Source of the DNA: Burkholderiales bacterium
GTDB taxonomy: Bacteria > Pseudomonadota > Gammaproteobacteria > Burkholderiales > Burkholderiaceae_C
Direction: 5' to 3'
NCBI GenBank assembly: GCA_025352345.1
Contig: JANXTP010000089.1
Coordinates: 1 to 7,903, forward strand
Length of the DNA stretch: 7,903 nucleotides
Positions within the stretch are counted from its first letter, which is position 1, and each line of letters begins with the position of its first letter. Below are positions 1 to 6,560 of the stretch, piece by piece. The notes beneath the pieces are model-generated. The model ran no database searches. It was not told where the DNA came from and saw nothing but the letters and a program-made list of their open reading frames with translations. The translations under genes were made by a program, and so were the position numbers.

Positions 1-521
1 GTGCAGGTCAGCAGCCGGCCCGAAGGCGCGCGGCGCTGCATCAGGTCGGGCAACCAGTCTTGCGGGAGGTTGGCGCGGGAGCCATCGCAGACGTAGACCT
101 GGCCGTCATCTGCCACCGCGAGGGCCGTGGGGCAATGCAAGGGCACGGAGCCGGCATCGCTGAGCGTGGCGGTGACGGCGCCGCTGGCCGAGAGCGCCAC
201 CACACCGTGCCCGGCCACGCCGGCCAGCAGCCGGCCGTCGGGTGTCCACGCCAGCGGGCCGACCGGGCCCGGCAGGGTGGCGAAGGTCGATCGCTCCTCG
301 TGGTCGGCGCCGGCGCAGCGCAGGATGCTGGTGCCGCTGGAAACGTAGAGCGCGCCGTCGGGACCGGGGGCCAGATCGTCGGGCCGTTCGATCAATTCAC
401 CCAGCGCGCGTGCCTGGTCCAGCCGGCTGTTGGACGAGAACGGCCCGTCGAGCACGGGGATGGCATGCAGCTCCCGGTTCGGGTTCAGCACGCGGTCGAC
501 GATGTCACGCAGCAGCCCCAT
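1..521 (-). CDS. SMP-30/gluconolactonase-like beta-propeller protein, 3' end outside window
   Basis: The ATG at 521-519 overlaps the TGA of the upstream fusion gene (523-521) as ATGA, and an AAAGGGG sequence lies 7 nt ahead of the start, so translation is probably coupled. 173 codons are visible with no stop before the window edge; family members usually have about 300-350 residues, so roughly half is missing. The visible part has repeated blades of the SMP-30/strictosidine synthase type: residues 46-61 (RPDDLAPGPDGALYVS), 89-101 (PLAWTPDGRLLAG) and 131-146 (PTALAVADDGQVYVCD), each ending in a DG-x(2)-hydrophobic-x turn. There is no signal peptide, so it is likely cytoplasmic. The family includes Ca2+/Zn2+-dependent lactonases; the metal ligands cannot be checked in this fragment. 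Inferred role: hydrolysis of a lactone or related compound brought in by the adjacent transporter. The propeller assignment is fairly safe, the reaction is not. Confidence 0.82.
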   Translation of the reverse strand, partial: MGLLRDIVDRVLNPNRELHAIPVLDGPFSSNSRLDQARALGELIERPDDLAPGPDGALYVSSGTSILRCAGADHEERSTFATLPGPVGPLAWTPDGRLLAGVAGHGVVALSASGAVTATLSDAGSVPLHCPTALAVADDGQVYVCDGSRANLPQDWLPDLMQRRAPSGRLLTC

Positions 522-2635
522 CAGCTCGCCCCTTTCCAGTAGGAGTTCCAGCTTTGCCACTCCGGGTCGGCGTCGGGCAGGCGGATGCGACCGATCCGGT
601 TGTTCTCCAGCCCACCGATGTAGAGCCAGCCCTTGTGCTCACGGACCGACGTGATGGTGGGGTGGGAATGGCCGCCCGGGTCCCACATCGACTCGCTCAC
701 GCTGCCGTGGTCGTCGAACTTGACGATGCAGCCGTAGTTGATGCCCGGGCACAGCCATTCGTCGGGCGGAATCTGCTTGACCATGCGGATGCGGAAGCCC
801 GGATTGGCCATCGCCAGGTCGTAGACCGGCGAGCGCAGGCCCACCAGGGCGAGCCAGTAGCTGCCGTCCGAGGCTCGGTTGATGTTGTCGCAGTAGCCGG
901 GCAGGTTGTCGATCAGCACCTCGCAGGTGCCGGCCTTGTCGCCTTCGAGCCAATAGCGGTAGACCCGGCAGAGCCAGGTGCTGGCCCAGAGCAGCGACTT
1001 GCCATCGTGGGCAACGCAAACGCCGTTCGGGAAGGTCAGGCCCTTCAGGATCGTGCGCGTCGTGCCCGTCTTCGGGTCGTGGCAGATCAGACGGCCGTTG
1101 CCGCGCCCTTCGAAGCCGTCGAGGGCCCAGTCGGTCAGCTCGTAACGGGTGCTGGCTTCGCTGAAGTAGATCTTGCCGTCGGGCGCGATGTCGAGGTCGT
1201 CGGCCAGGTACAGCCGGGAGTCGTCCTTGAGCCGGGTGCGCGTGCGGTTGGTGCGGTCGGTGACCTTGAACACCGTGCGGTCCGGCCTGACCCCGTACAC
1301 GCCCATGCCGGCGACGCAGACGATCAGGTTTTCGTCGCGGTCGAAGGCCATGCCCAGCGGCCGCCCGCCGATGCGTGCGAACTCCTCGCGCACCGTGTAG
1401 TCGGGCGCGGCAAATCGGAGGATGGCGCCGTTGCGCGTGACGGCATACAGGTTGTCGCGCCGGTCCAGGATGATGTCCTCGGGCCCCTCGATCTGTCCGA
1501 CCGCGATCGCCTCGGCAGCCTTGAGCCGGTCGTTCTCTGCGAACGGCGTTCCGCTGCCGCGGGCGATCGACGCCGGCGGCTCGAAGTCGACCCAGCTCGG
1601 CACCACGTAGACCTTCTGCTGGACACTGCCCTTGTTCTTGACCCACTTGACATTGAAGCCCACGGCCACCAGCAGGATGCTGCCGATCAGCGTCGTCGTG
1701 ACGTTGCCGGACACGCCCATGCGCACCAGGCCGTTGACGAGCATGAAGATGATGGCCGCGCCCATCATGGCGCGGGCGATGGTGCCGCGTCCGCCCGCCA
1801 GGCTGATGCCGCCGAGCACGACCGCCGCCAGGGCGTTGATCTCCCAGCCCAGGCCGGTGTCCGTGCCCGAGCTGTTCTGACGGGCGGCATAGAAGACGCC
1901 GGCCAGCGCCGCCAGCGCGCCCGAGATGACGTAGGCCGAGAACAGCGCCCGCTTCACGTTGACGCCGGCGTGGCGCGCCGCCTTGCGGCTGGAGCCCACG
2001 GCCATGATGTGCACGCCGGGCCGCAGGCGTGTCAGCAGGATGTGGGTGGCGATGGCGACCACCAGCAATGCCGTCATGTTGGTGGGCAGGCAGAAGATCG
2101 AACCGGCACCGAGGAAGTCCCACACCGGACTGTCGCTGGCCACGCTGGCCAGCTGATCGGTATGGGCGGCGGTGAGCTTGTTGTACAGCGCTCGCAGGAC
2201 GATCAGCGTGACCAGCGTGGTCAGGAACGGCCGGGTCTTGCCGTAGGCGATGAGCGCGCCGTTGACCGCGCCCATGGCGGCGCCGAACACCACGACGCCG
2301 AGTACCACCAGCGGCAGCGGCAGGTCCAGAGCCAGGTAGGCGTAAAGCGTGAGGAAGTTCGCCATCGCGAACACCGAGCCCACCGAGAGATCGATGCCGC
2401 CGGAGAGCACGGCCACCGCCATCGCCGCTGCGACGATCGCCTGCTCGGAGAAGCTCAAGGCCAACTGGCGAAGACTGCCCACGCTGGCATAGCCCGGAAT
2501 GGACAGCGCGAACGTCAGGAAGACCGCAATCATCAGCGCGAACGGAATGACGGGTTCCATCCACCGCTTTTCGAGCAACTCGCCCAGGAAGACCTGAGGT
2601 GAGTGCTGGTGCCACAGGCGCTGAAGGCTTCTCAT
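521..2635 (-). CDS. RbsC-type ABC permease fused to a strictosidine synthase/SMP-30-like beta-propeller
   Basis: A single uninterrupted frame encodes 704 residues. Residues about 28-330 form a complete RbsC/AraH-type permease: many hydrophobic helices, the early family motif LSGGIDLSVGS at 77-87, and the late cytoplasmic-loop motif VVLGGISLAGGRGT at 272-285. After a linker (about 331-380) comes a beta-propeller, residues about 380-690, with GPEDIILDRRDNLYAV (384-399), PLGMAFDRDENLIV (426-439) and DDLDIAPDGKIYFSEASTRYEL (479-500). It continues with FPNGVCVAHDGKSLLW (535-550) and RVYRYWLEGDKAGTCEV (557-573), then LIDNLPGYCDNI (574-585). The SEASTRYEL and RYWLEG-DNLPG motifs are typical of strictosidine synthase-like proteins. 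A normal RbsC permease has about 320 residues, so this is a true fusion by length. E. coli RbsC has a cytoplasmic C-terminus, so the propeller probably sits at the inner mouth of the channel (inference). No clear Shine-Dalgarno precedes the ATG at 2635; the next in-frame ATG, codon 26, is no better and would still keep the membrane domain. Confidence 0.9.
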   Translation of the reverse strand: MRSLQRLWHQHSPQVFLGELLEKRWMEPVIPFALMIAVFLTFALSIPGYASVGSLRQLALSFSEQAIVAAAMAVAVLSGGIDLSVGSVFAMANFLTLYAYLALDLPLPLVVLGVVVFGAAMGAVNGALIAYGKTRPFLTTLVTLIVLRALYNKLTAAHTDQLASVASDSPVWDFLGAGSIFCLPTNMTALLVVAIATHILLTRLRPGVHIMAVGSSRKAARHAGVNVKRALFSAYVISGALAALAGVFYAARQNSSGTDTGLGWEINALAAVVLGGISLAGGRGTIARAMMGAAIIFMLVNGLVRMGVSGNVTTTLIGSILLVAVGFNVKWVKNKGSVQQKVYVVPSWVDFEPPASIARGSGTPFAENDRLKAAEAIAVGQIEGPEDIILDRRDNLYAVTRNGAILRFAAPDYTVREEFARIGGRPLGMAFDRDENLIVCVAGMGVYGVRPDRTVFKVTDRTNRTRTRLKDDSRLYLADDLDIAPDGKIYFSEASTRYELTDWALDGFEGRGNGRLICHDPKTGTTRTILKGLTFPNGVCVAHDGKSLLWASTWLCRVYRYWLEGDKAGTCEVLIDNLPGYCDNINRASDGSYWLALVGLRSPVYDLAMANPGFRIRMVKQIPPDEWLCPGINYGCIVKFDDHGSVSESMWDPGGHSHPTITSVREHKGWLYIGGLENNRIGRIRLPDADPEWQSWNSYWKGAS

Positions 2636-2680
2636 GTGATCAAGTCAGGACGTTGGTGAGGCCGGCGCGCTGCACCCCGT

Positions 2681-2702
2681 CCGCCGCATCCGAGTGCGGC
2701 GG
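2681..2702 (-). other. Intercistronic GC-rich stem-loop between binding-protein and fusion genes
   Basis: CCGCCGCA (2681-2688) and TGCGGCGG (2695-2702) form a perfect 8-bp stem around a 6-nt loop, in the 113-nt gap between the stop of the binding-protein gene and the start of the fusion gene. No T-run follows in the direction of transcription, so a full intrinsic terminator is unlikely. Such stems after the periplasmic-protein gene of ABC operons can protect the upstream mRNA, or attenuate reading into the permease, giving more binding protein than permease. That role is inferred. Confidence 0.45.
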
Positions 2703-2748
2703 GGGATGCACACGCTGAAGGCCGTGATGCGCGTTGGTTAACTAGCGG

Positions 2749-3774
2749 TCACTTGGCCGCGACCTTGGGCACGACGAAGCAGTACTGGCGGTCTGACTTG
2801 CCCGTCACCCAGTAGGGGGTCGTGTAGAAGGCCAGCCGCTTGGAGCCCGCCTTGTCCTTGCCCTGAATCAAACCGATCGCGGCCGCCACGATGGCCTCGC
2901 CCTGGGTATCGGCGCGGTAGGAAAGGTTCTTGTAGAAACTGCCCTGCTCGAGCAGATCGCAGTCCGCCGGCTGGCCGTCACTGGCGACCCAGATCTTGGT
3001 CTTGCCGGTTTTGCCGGCCGCCTTGATCGCTTGCGCCGCGCCGGCCGCTTGCGGGCCCCAGACGCTGAGGATGCCGCACAGGTTGGGATTCTGCTGCAGC
3101 ACGGTGGCGGTGATCTCGCCGGCCTTGTTCGCATCCCAGTTGGTGGGCTGCGACGACACGACCTTGATCGACTTGTCGGCGCCGAACACCTCCATCGCGC
3201 CGCGCTTCATGTCCAGCGAGTAGGCGGCCGTGGCCTCGCCTTCGAGGATCGAGATCTGACCGGAGCCTTTGGTGCCACCGCACTCGGCAACCATGTCCTT
3301 GGCGAGGCGCCGGCCCATGTCGCGGGCATCGACGCCCACGTAGGCGTCAGTGAGCTGGTTGGAGGCCATGTTGACCTGGATGACGTAGATGCCCGCGTCC
3401 ATGGCGCGCTTCAGCTCGCGCGCGAGCAGCGTCACGTTGGGGTTCTGCACGATCAGAACGTCCGGCTTCTCGTTGATGAGCTCGCTCACCGCCTGCAACT
3501 GGACGTCGGACTTGAAGTTGGCGTCACGCACGATCAGCTGCATGCCGTAGTCGTCGAAGTGGGCCTTCATGTTGCGCGTCCATTCGGACTCCAGCACGCC
3601 CAGCCAGACCGGTGCCCAGGCGACCTTCTTGCCCTTCAGGGCCAGATCGAAACCTGCGCGCAACTCCTCGCGCGGTTCGGCGGCCGAAGCCGGCGCGCTG
3701 CCGAGAACAGTGGCGCAAAGGGCCGCGGCGGCGGCGAGCGCCCTCATTTCGATACGAAGTGTGCGTTGGGTCAT
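2749..3774 (-). CDS. Sugar-type ABC transporter periplasmic substrate-binding protein (RbsB/type I fold)
   Basis: The ATG at 3774 is chosen because AAAGGAG (complement of 3781-3787) lies 6 nt ahead and a signal peptide then starts at residue 1. The longer frame to 3825 adds 17 residues with no export signal. The product has 341 residues. Residues 1-31 form the signal peptide: basic MTQRTLR, an alanine-rich core, and a probable cut after SAPASA. The mature part is a two-lobed type I binding protein: KGKKVAWAPVW near the N-terminus, PDVLIVQNPNV (104-114), DAGIYVIQVNMASN (126-139) for the first lobe and hinge, YVGVDARDMGRRLA (145-158), GQISILEGE (172-180) and KIWVASDGQ (260-268) for the second. 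Mature cysteines at 165, 233, 272 and 332 could form two disulfides. It would deliver ligand to the flanking permeases. The ligand cannot be read from the sequence. It is separated from the upstream permease stop by 63 nt, so they are probably co-transcribed. Confidence 0.93.
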   Translation of the reverse strand: MTQRTLRIEMRALAAAAALCATVLGSAPASAAEPREELRAGFDLALKGKKVAWAPVWLGVLESEWTRNMKAHFDDYGMQLIVRDANFKSDVQLQAVSELINEKPDVLIVQNPNVTLLARELKRAMDAGIYVIQVNMASNQLTDAYVGVDARDMGRRLAKDMVAECGGTKGSGQISILEGEATAAYSLDMKRGAMEVFGADKSIKVVSSQPTNWDANKAGEITATVLQQNPNLCGILSVWGPQAAGAAQAIKAAGKTGKTKIWVASDGQPADCDLLEQGSFYKNLSYRADTQGEAIVAAAIGLIQGKDKAGSKRLAFYTTPYWVTGKSDRQYCFVVPKVAAK

Positions 3775-3837
3775 CGATGTCTCCTTTGGGTAGAGGTCAG
3801 GGCGCGTCCCTGGCCGGATGGGCAAACCGACACCACG

Positions 3838-4827
3838 TCAGTCACCCTGCTTCGAGGTTTCTTCGTCCCGCGGGTGAAGGATCGAGTCGAGCACGATCGC
3901 CACCAGCAGGACCAAGCCCTTGACGATGTTCTGGGTCTGGACATCCAGATCCATGATGGTCATGCCGTTGAGCAGCACGCCGATGAGCAGCGTGCCGACG
4001 ATGACGCTCAGGACATTGCCGCGGCCGCCCGTGAGGCTGACGCCGCCGAGTACGACGACCATGATCACGTCGAAGATCAGCGTCGACTCGACGACCTGCA
4101 AATGCATCAGCGCGGTCTGCGCAATCATCACGACACCGCCGATGTAGCCGATACCGGCGCACAACGCGTACTCGATCATGGTGAGCGGCCGCGTCGGCAG
4201 CCCGCTCAGGCGAGCTGCATCGGGGTTGTCGCCGTGGGCGTAGATGAAGCGGCCGAGCACGGTTCTGGAAAGAAGCAGGTGCACAGCGACCGCCGTGATG
4301 GCAAAAATGACCAACGCGACCGGGATGCCTCCCAGCACGTTGCCCCCGAGCTGAAGGAAATCATCGTGTCCGGGCGCCAGGTTGACGATGAAGTGCTGCA
4401 CCGCCGTTGTGCGCGTGATCCCGAGCACCGCGAGGCCCGAGGCCAGCGTCGTCAGCAGCGCGGGCATCTCGACCACCGCGATGAGCCAGCCATTCAACAG
4501 GCCGATCGCGATGGCAATGCCGAGGCCCGCAAGTAGCGCGAGCGGCGTGGGCGTGCCGGAGTTCATCAGCAGGATGGCGATGGCCGACGCCACAGCCATC
4601 GAGGACACCTGTGAGAGATCGAGTCCGCGCGCGATCACCACGATTGCCATCCCCAGCGCCAGAATCCCAAGGATCGAGATGTTGCGTGCCAGCGCGAGGA
4701 AGTTGCCGACGGTCATGAACCCTTTCAGCGTCACGCTGAAAGCCAGCATCGCAATCACGCAAATGCCAAGCACCAACAGCGCCTGGCTTGGCGGTTTTCG
4801 TGGTGCGACTGGCTGATCCCGTGCCAT
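3838..4827 (-). CDS. ABC transporter permease, RbsC/AraH family
   Basis: The ATG at 4827 is preferred because AGAGG (complement of 4835-4839) lies 7 nt ahead and it gives 329 residues, the normal family length. The frame can extend to 4914 with 29 more residues, but these are not conserved-looking and would run close to the putative operator. The product is a polytopic inner-membrane protein. Helices include about 15-31, 49-66, 94-116, 167-186 and 219-238, with a further group to about 313. The late cytoplasmic-loop motif is canonical, VVLGGVSLTGGRGN (258-271). The early motif reads RGLDLSQVSSM (67-77), where most relatives have GGIDLSVGS. It probably pairs with the permease domain of the downstream fusion protein as a heterodimer, or each forms its own homodimer. 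First gene of the transport operon, read from the intergenic region to its right. No ATPase partner is in the window. Confidence 0.93.
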   Translation of the reverse strand: MARDQPVAPRKPPSQALLVLGICVIAMLAFSVTLKGFMTVGNFLALARNISILGILALGMAIVVIARGLDLSQVSSMAVASAIAILLMNSGTPTPLALLAGLGIAIAIGLLNGWLIAVVEMPALLTTLASGLAVLGITRTTAVQHFIVNLAPGHDDFLQLGGNVLGGIPVALVIFAITAVAVHLLLSRTVLGRFIYAHGDNPDAARLSGLPTRPLTMIEYALCAGIGYIGGVVMIAQTALMHLQVVESTLIFDVIMVVVLGGVSLTGGRGNVLSVIVGTLLIGVLLNGMTIMDLDVQTQNIVKGLVLLVAIVLDSILHPRDEETSKQGD

Positions 4828-5203
4828 AACAATGCCTCTGGCTGCTGCGTGCCGACCCATTCGGCTGCTGAGCTGCTCGGGCGCCAGTGTGCCCGGAATG
4901 GATCCAATTCTCATCGGTAGTATCCATAACTACTATTTTTTGTCGTTAGGCTGCGAAAAAACCGCCTGTTTGTATCCAAACAGAGATCTTGGCCGACCGC
5001 TGCATCCAATCCGTGCCCCGGTGGGGCGGCGGCAAGCGTCGACGCCAAGCCGCGCAAGGCCGTCGACCCAGCCGGTGACCGCAGTGAAGCCCCGACTCAA
5101 AAGTGGCGCGATGTCACGCCTCGCCATGCGCTCTTGCGAGCGCGTCAACGATCAGGCGCGCGACACTTTCCCCAGCCGGGACGAAACTGACCACAAACCC
5201 AAG
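4828..5203. other. 376-bp intergenic region between hydrolase and ABC operon
   Basis: This gap separates the stop of the minus-strand hydrolase from the preferred start of the first permease. The 4911-4985 part is clearly richer in A/T than its surroundings and holds two inverted repeats, so it should contain the operon's promoter, although no convincing -35/-10 pair could be picked. The part from about 4984 to 5203 has high GC and holds only an open frame of 71 codons from a TTG at 5148 to 4933. That frame lacks a ribosome binding site and shows no domain I recognise, so I treat it as non-coding or a remnant. Confidence 0.6.
4917..4983 (-). promoter_or_regulatory. Putative two-site operator/promoter region of the ABC operon
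   Basis: CTGTTTG (4966-4972), TATC, CAAACAG (4977-4983) is a perfect 7-bp inverted repeat with a 4-nt centre, 18 bp in all. A second, weaker inverted repeat is GTAGT (4917-4921) and ACTAC (4929-4933) with 7 nt between. Both contain GTATCCA, at 4920-4926 and 4972-4978, exactly 52 bp apart, or about five turns of B-DNA, so proteins bound to both would face the same side. The stretch is A/T-rich within a GC-rich region and lies directly ahead of the first operon gene. A palindrome of this size fits a dimeric repressor such as GntR, IclR or LacI types; which one cannot be told, and no regulator gene is in the window. Confidence 0.5.
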
Positions 5204-5971
5204 TCAGTTCAGAGACCCGTTCACGGTGCCCGGCTGCTCGCGGGCATCAACGGCGCGTATGAACTCCTCGGACGAGGATGTCCAGCCGAGCAGTACTTGA
5301 ATGGTCAGCAACGACGCGTCGTGGTTGCTCCGCTGCAGATCGTGACCGATCGGCTCGCCCGTCCAGTCTTCCAAGAGTACGCAGGAATAGTCTCTGAACA
5401 TGGCGTCGCGAATCGTTGCTTCCACGCAGATGCTTGTCGTGCAGCCGGTGACGATCAGATGCCTGGCGCCCAAGCGCCGCAGGATGGCGTCCAGCTCGGT
5501 TTCAAAGAATCCGCTGAATCGATGCTTGTAGAGCACGACATCCGAGGCTTCCGGTGCCAGCTCAGCGAGGATGTCTGTGTTCCAGGTGTCACGTACCAAT
5601 ATGCGGCTCTCTCGGCCATCAGGTCCCTGCACGACCGTACCGATACCAAGCATCCGATGCCTGACATAGTTGGGGCTGTCCACTGGCCCCGCGTCTGAGA
5701 GATCTGCCTTGAACGCCATCTTCAAGTAGATGACCGGGATCCGATGGTGTCGCGCTGCGGCAAGCACCTTGCCAGTGGGCGCCACAGCGCGTTGGATCAT
5801 CGAGATATCGATGCCGGCGCGATGAAACATACCGCCTTCGGCGCCAAAGTCGTTCTGCATGTCAACGACGATTACCGCGCACGTCGCGATGTCGACCGCA
5901 ACGGCCTGCGGCTTGGCGTGAATCATCGCGGGCCGGCTCTGAGCACGCGGCATGGTGTTGTCGGTCTTCAT
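5204..5971 (-). CDS. Isochorismatase-family amidohydrolase, RutB-like
   Basis: The ATG at 5971 is preceded by CCGGAG with a 7-nt gap and gives 255 residues, a normal length; the frame runs open further upstream but that part is low-complexity and has no family features. The fold is the cysteine hydrolase/isochorismatase domain, residues about 32-230. The catalytic triad is visible: Asp37 in VIVVDMQNDF, Lys149 in VVLYKHRFSGFFETELD, and Cys182 in VTGCTTSICVEATIRD, including the usual non-proline cis-peptide region before the cysteine. The KHRFSGFF...LDAILRRLGARHLIVTG stretch is strikingly like RutB, the (peroxy)ureidoacrylate amidohydrolase of pyrimidine breakdown, and related biuret/N-carbamoyl hydrolases. 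No other rut gene is nearby, so the substrate may differ. Likely cytoplasmic. Same strand as the ABC operon but 376 bp away, so it probably has its own transcript or contributes read-through. The family call is firm; the substrate is open. Confidence 0.9.
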   Translation of the reverse strand: MKTDNTMPRAQSRPAMIHAKPQAVAVDIATCAVIVVDMQNDFGAEGGMFHRAGIDISMIQRAVAPTGKVLAAARHHRIPVIYLKMAFKADLSDAGPVDSPNYVRHRMLGIGTVVQGPDGRESRILVRDTWNTDILAELAPEASDVVLYKHRFSGFFETELDAILRRLGARHLIVTGCTTSICVEATIRDAMFRDYSCVLLEDWTGEPIGHDLQRSNHDASLLTIQVLLGWTSSSEEFIRAVDAREQPGTVNGSLN

Positions 5972-6560
5972 CAACGAACTCCGGTGAGAGCGGGGTGTGC
6001 GGCCTAACGGAAAGCGTTTCTGCGGCGCCCCTCTCAAGTCGACCTGACGCGCCGATGCAGATGACGTCGGATAAACCTCGCTGGAGTCAACCGCCGCTCG
6101 CTGGCGGTGGTGTGCGGCGCGCTCGGGGAATGTACGGCTCAGCGTTGGGGTTTGTGAAGCGCGCGGCGCATCAGCACGCTGCGGGGGCTGTCTGTGTTGG
6201 CCCAAGCGGCGCGCATGTTCTGCGCGAGCCGTGTTGCTCAGGCGAACGCGGCACGCTGGCGGCGTCATCTGACCCGCAGACACGAGCGAGGCCATCACTG
6301 CGTCGCGAGCGCCAAGGAAGGCGGGCCACCGTGATGGCGCGGCGTCGAATCACGGCGGCCCTGTGCAGTGAGCGGCATTGCCGTGGCGGCTCTGCGTGCT
6401 CGCCTGCAACACCTCGATGGCCTGCCAGTGTCCCGGCCTGCAGTGCGGGCAGGACGCGATCTCGATCCCTGCCGACCTCGCCTGAAACCTGCCGGGCGCC
6501 ACCGTCTGCGCCGACCGCAACGCCAACGCGCGCGGCGATGCCGATGAACCACACACTCGC
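5972..6560. other. About 590 bp with no convincing gene; possible rearrangement scar
   Basis: Open frames here on both strands translate to Arg/Ala/Pro/Ser-rich low-complexity sequence typical of GC-rich non-coding DNA, and none has a plausible ribosome binding site with a recognisable product. The left end must hold the hydrolase's leader; GAAA-GCG-TTTC at 6010-6020 is a small inverted repeat 39 bp ahead of its start. A 6-bp stem, ACCGCC (6090-6095) with GGCGGT (6103-6108), is present. On the minus strand, about 6470-6350, a frame ends in a peptide with CPHC and a later HC pair before a stop. This could be the tail of a decayed zinc-binding protein such as a transposase, but the evidence is thin. 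Confidence 0.5.

Noticed and set aside
242..2602. 786-codon open frame on the plus strand opposite the permease-propeller fusion
   Set aside because: Its translation is Arg/Ala/His/Asp-rich without any domain, lacks a ribosome binding site, and is the expected by-product of GC-rich codon use in the minus-strand gene, whose two domains are clear.
639..2615. 658-codon minus-strand frame overlapping the fusion gene in another phase
   Set aside because: Arg/Gly/Gln/Pro-rich low-complexity translation, fully inside the real gene; shadow frame.
3775..3825. Upstream extension of the binding-protein gene by 17 codons
   Set aside because: The extension would bury the signal peptide, and the strong AAAGGAG lies inside it, placed for the ATG at 3774.
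3031..4536. 501-codon plus-strand frame across the binding-protein and permease genes
   Set aside because: It spans two well-supported minus-strand genes and the gap between them, and its translation has no family features.
4828..4914. Upstream extension of the first permease by 29 codons
   Set aside because: AGAGG with 7-nt spacing favours the ATG at 4827, and the normal family length is reached without the extension. It is not fully excluded.
4933..5148. 71-codon minus-strand frame between hydrolase and ABC operon
   Set aside because: Starts with TTG, no ribosome binding site, no recognisable domain, and its end runs through the operator-like palindrome.
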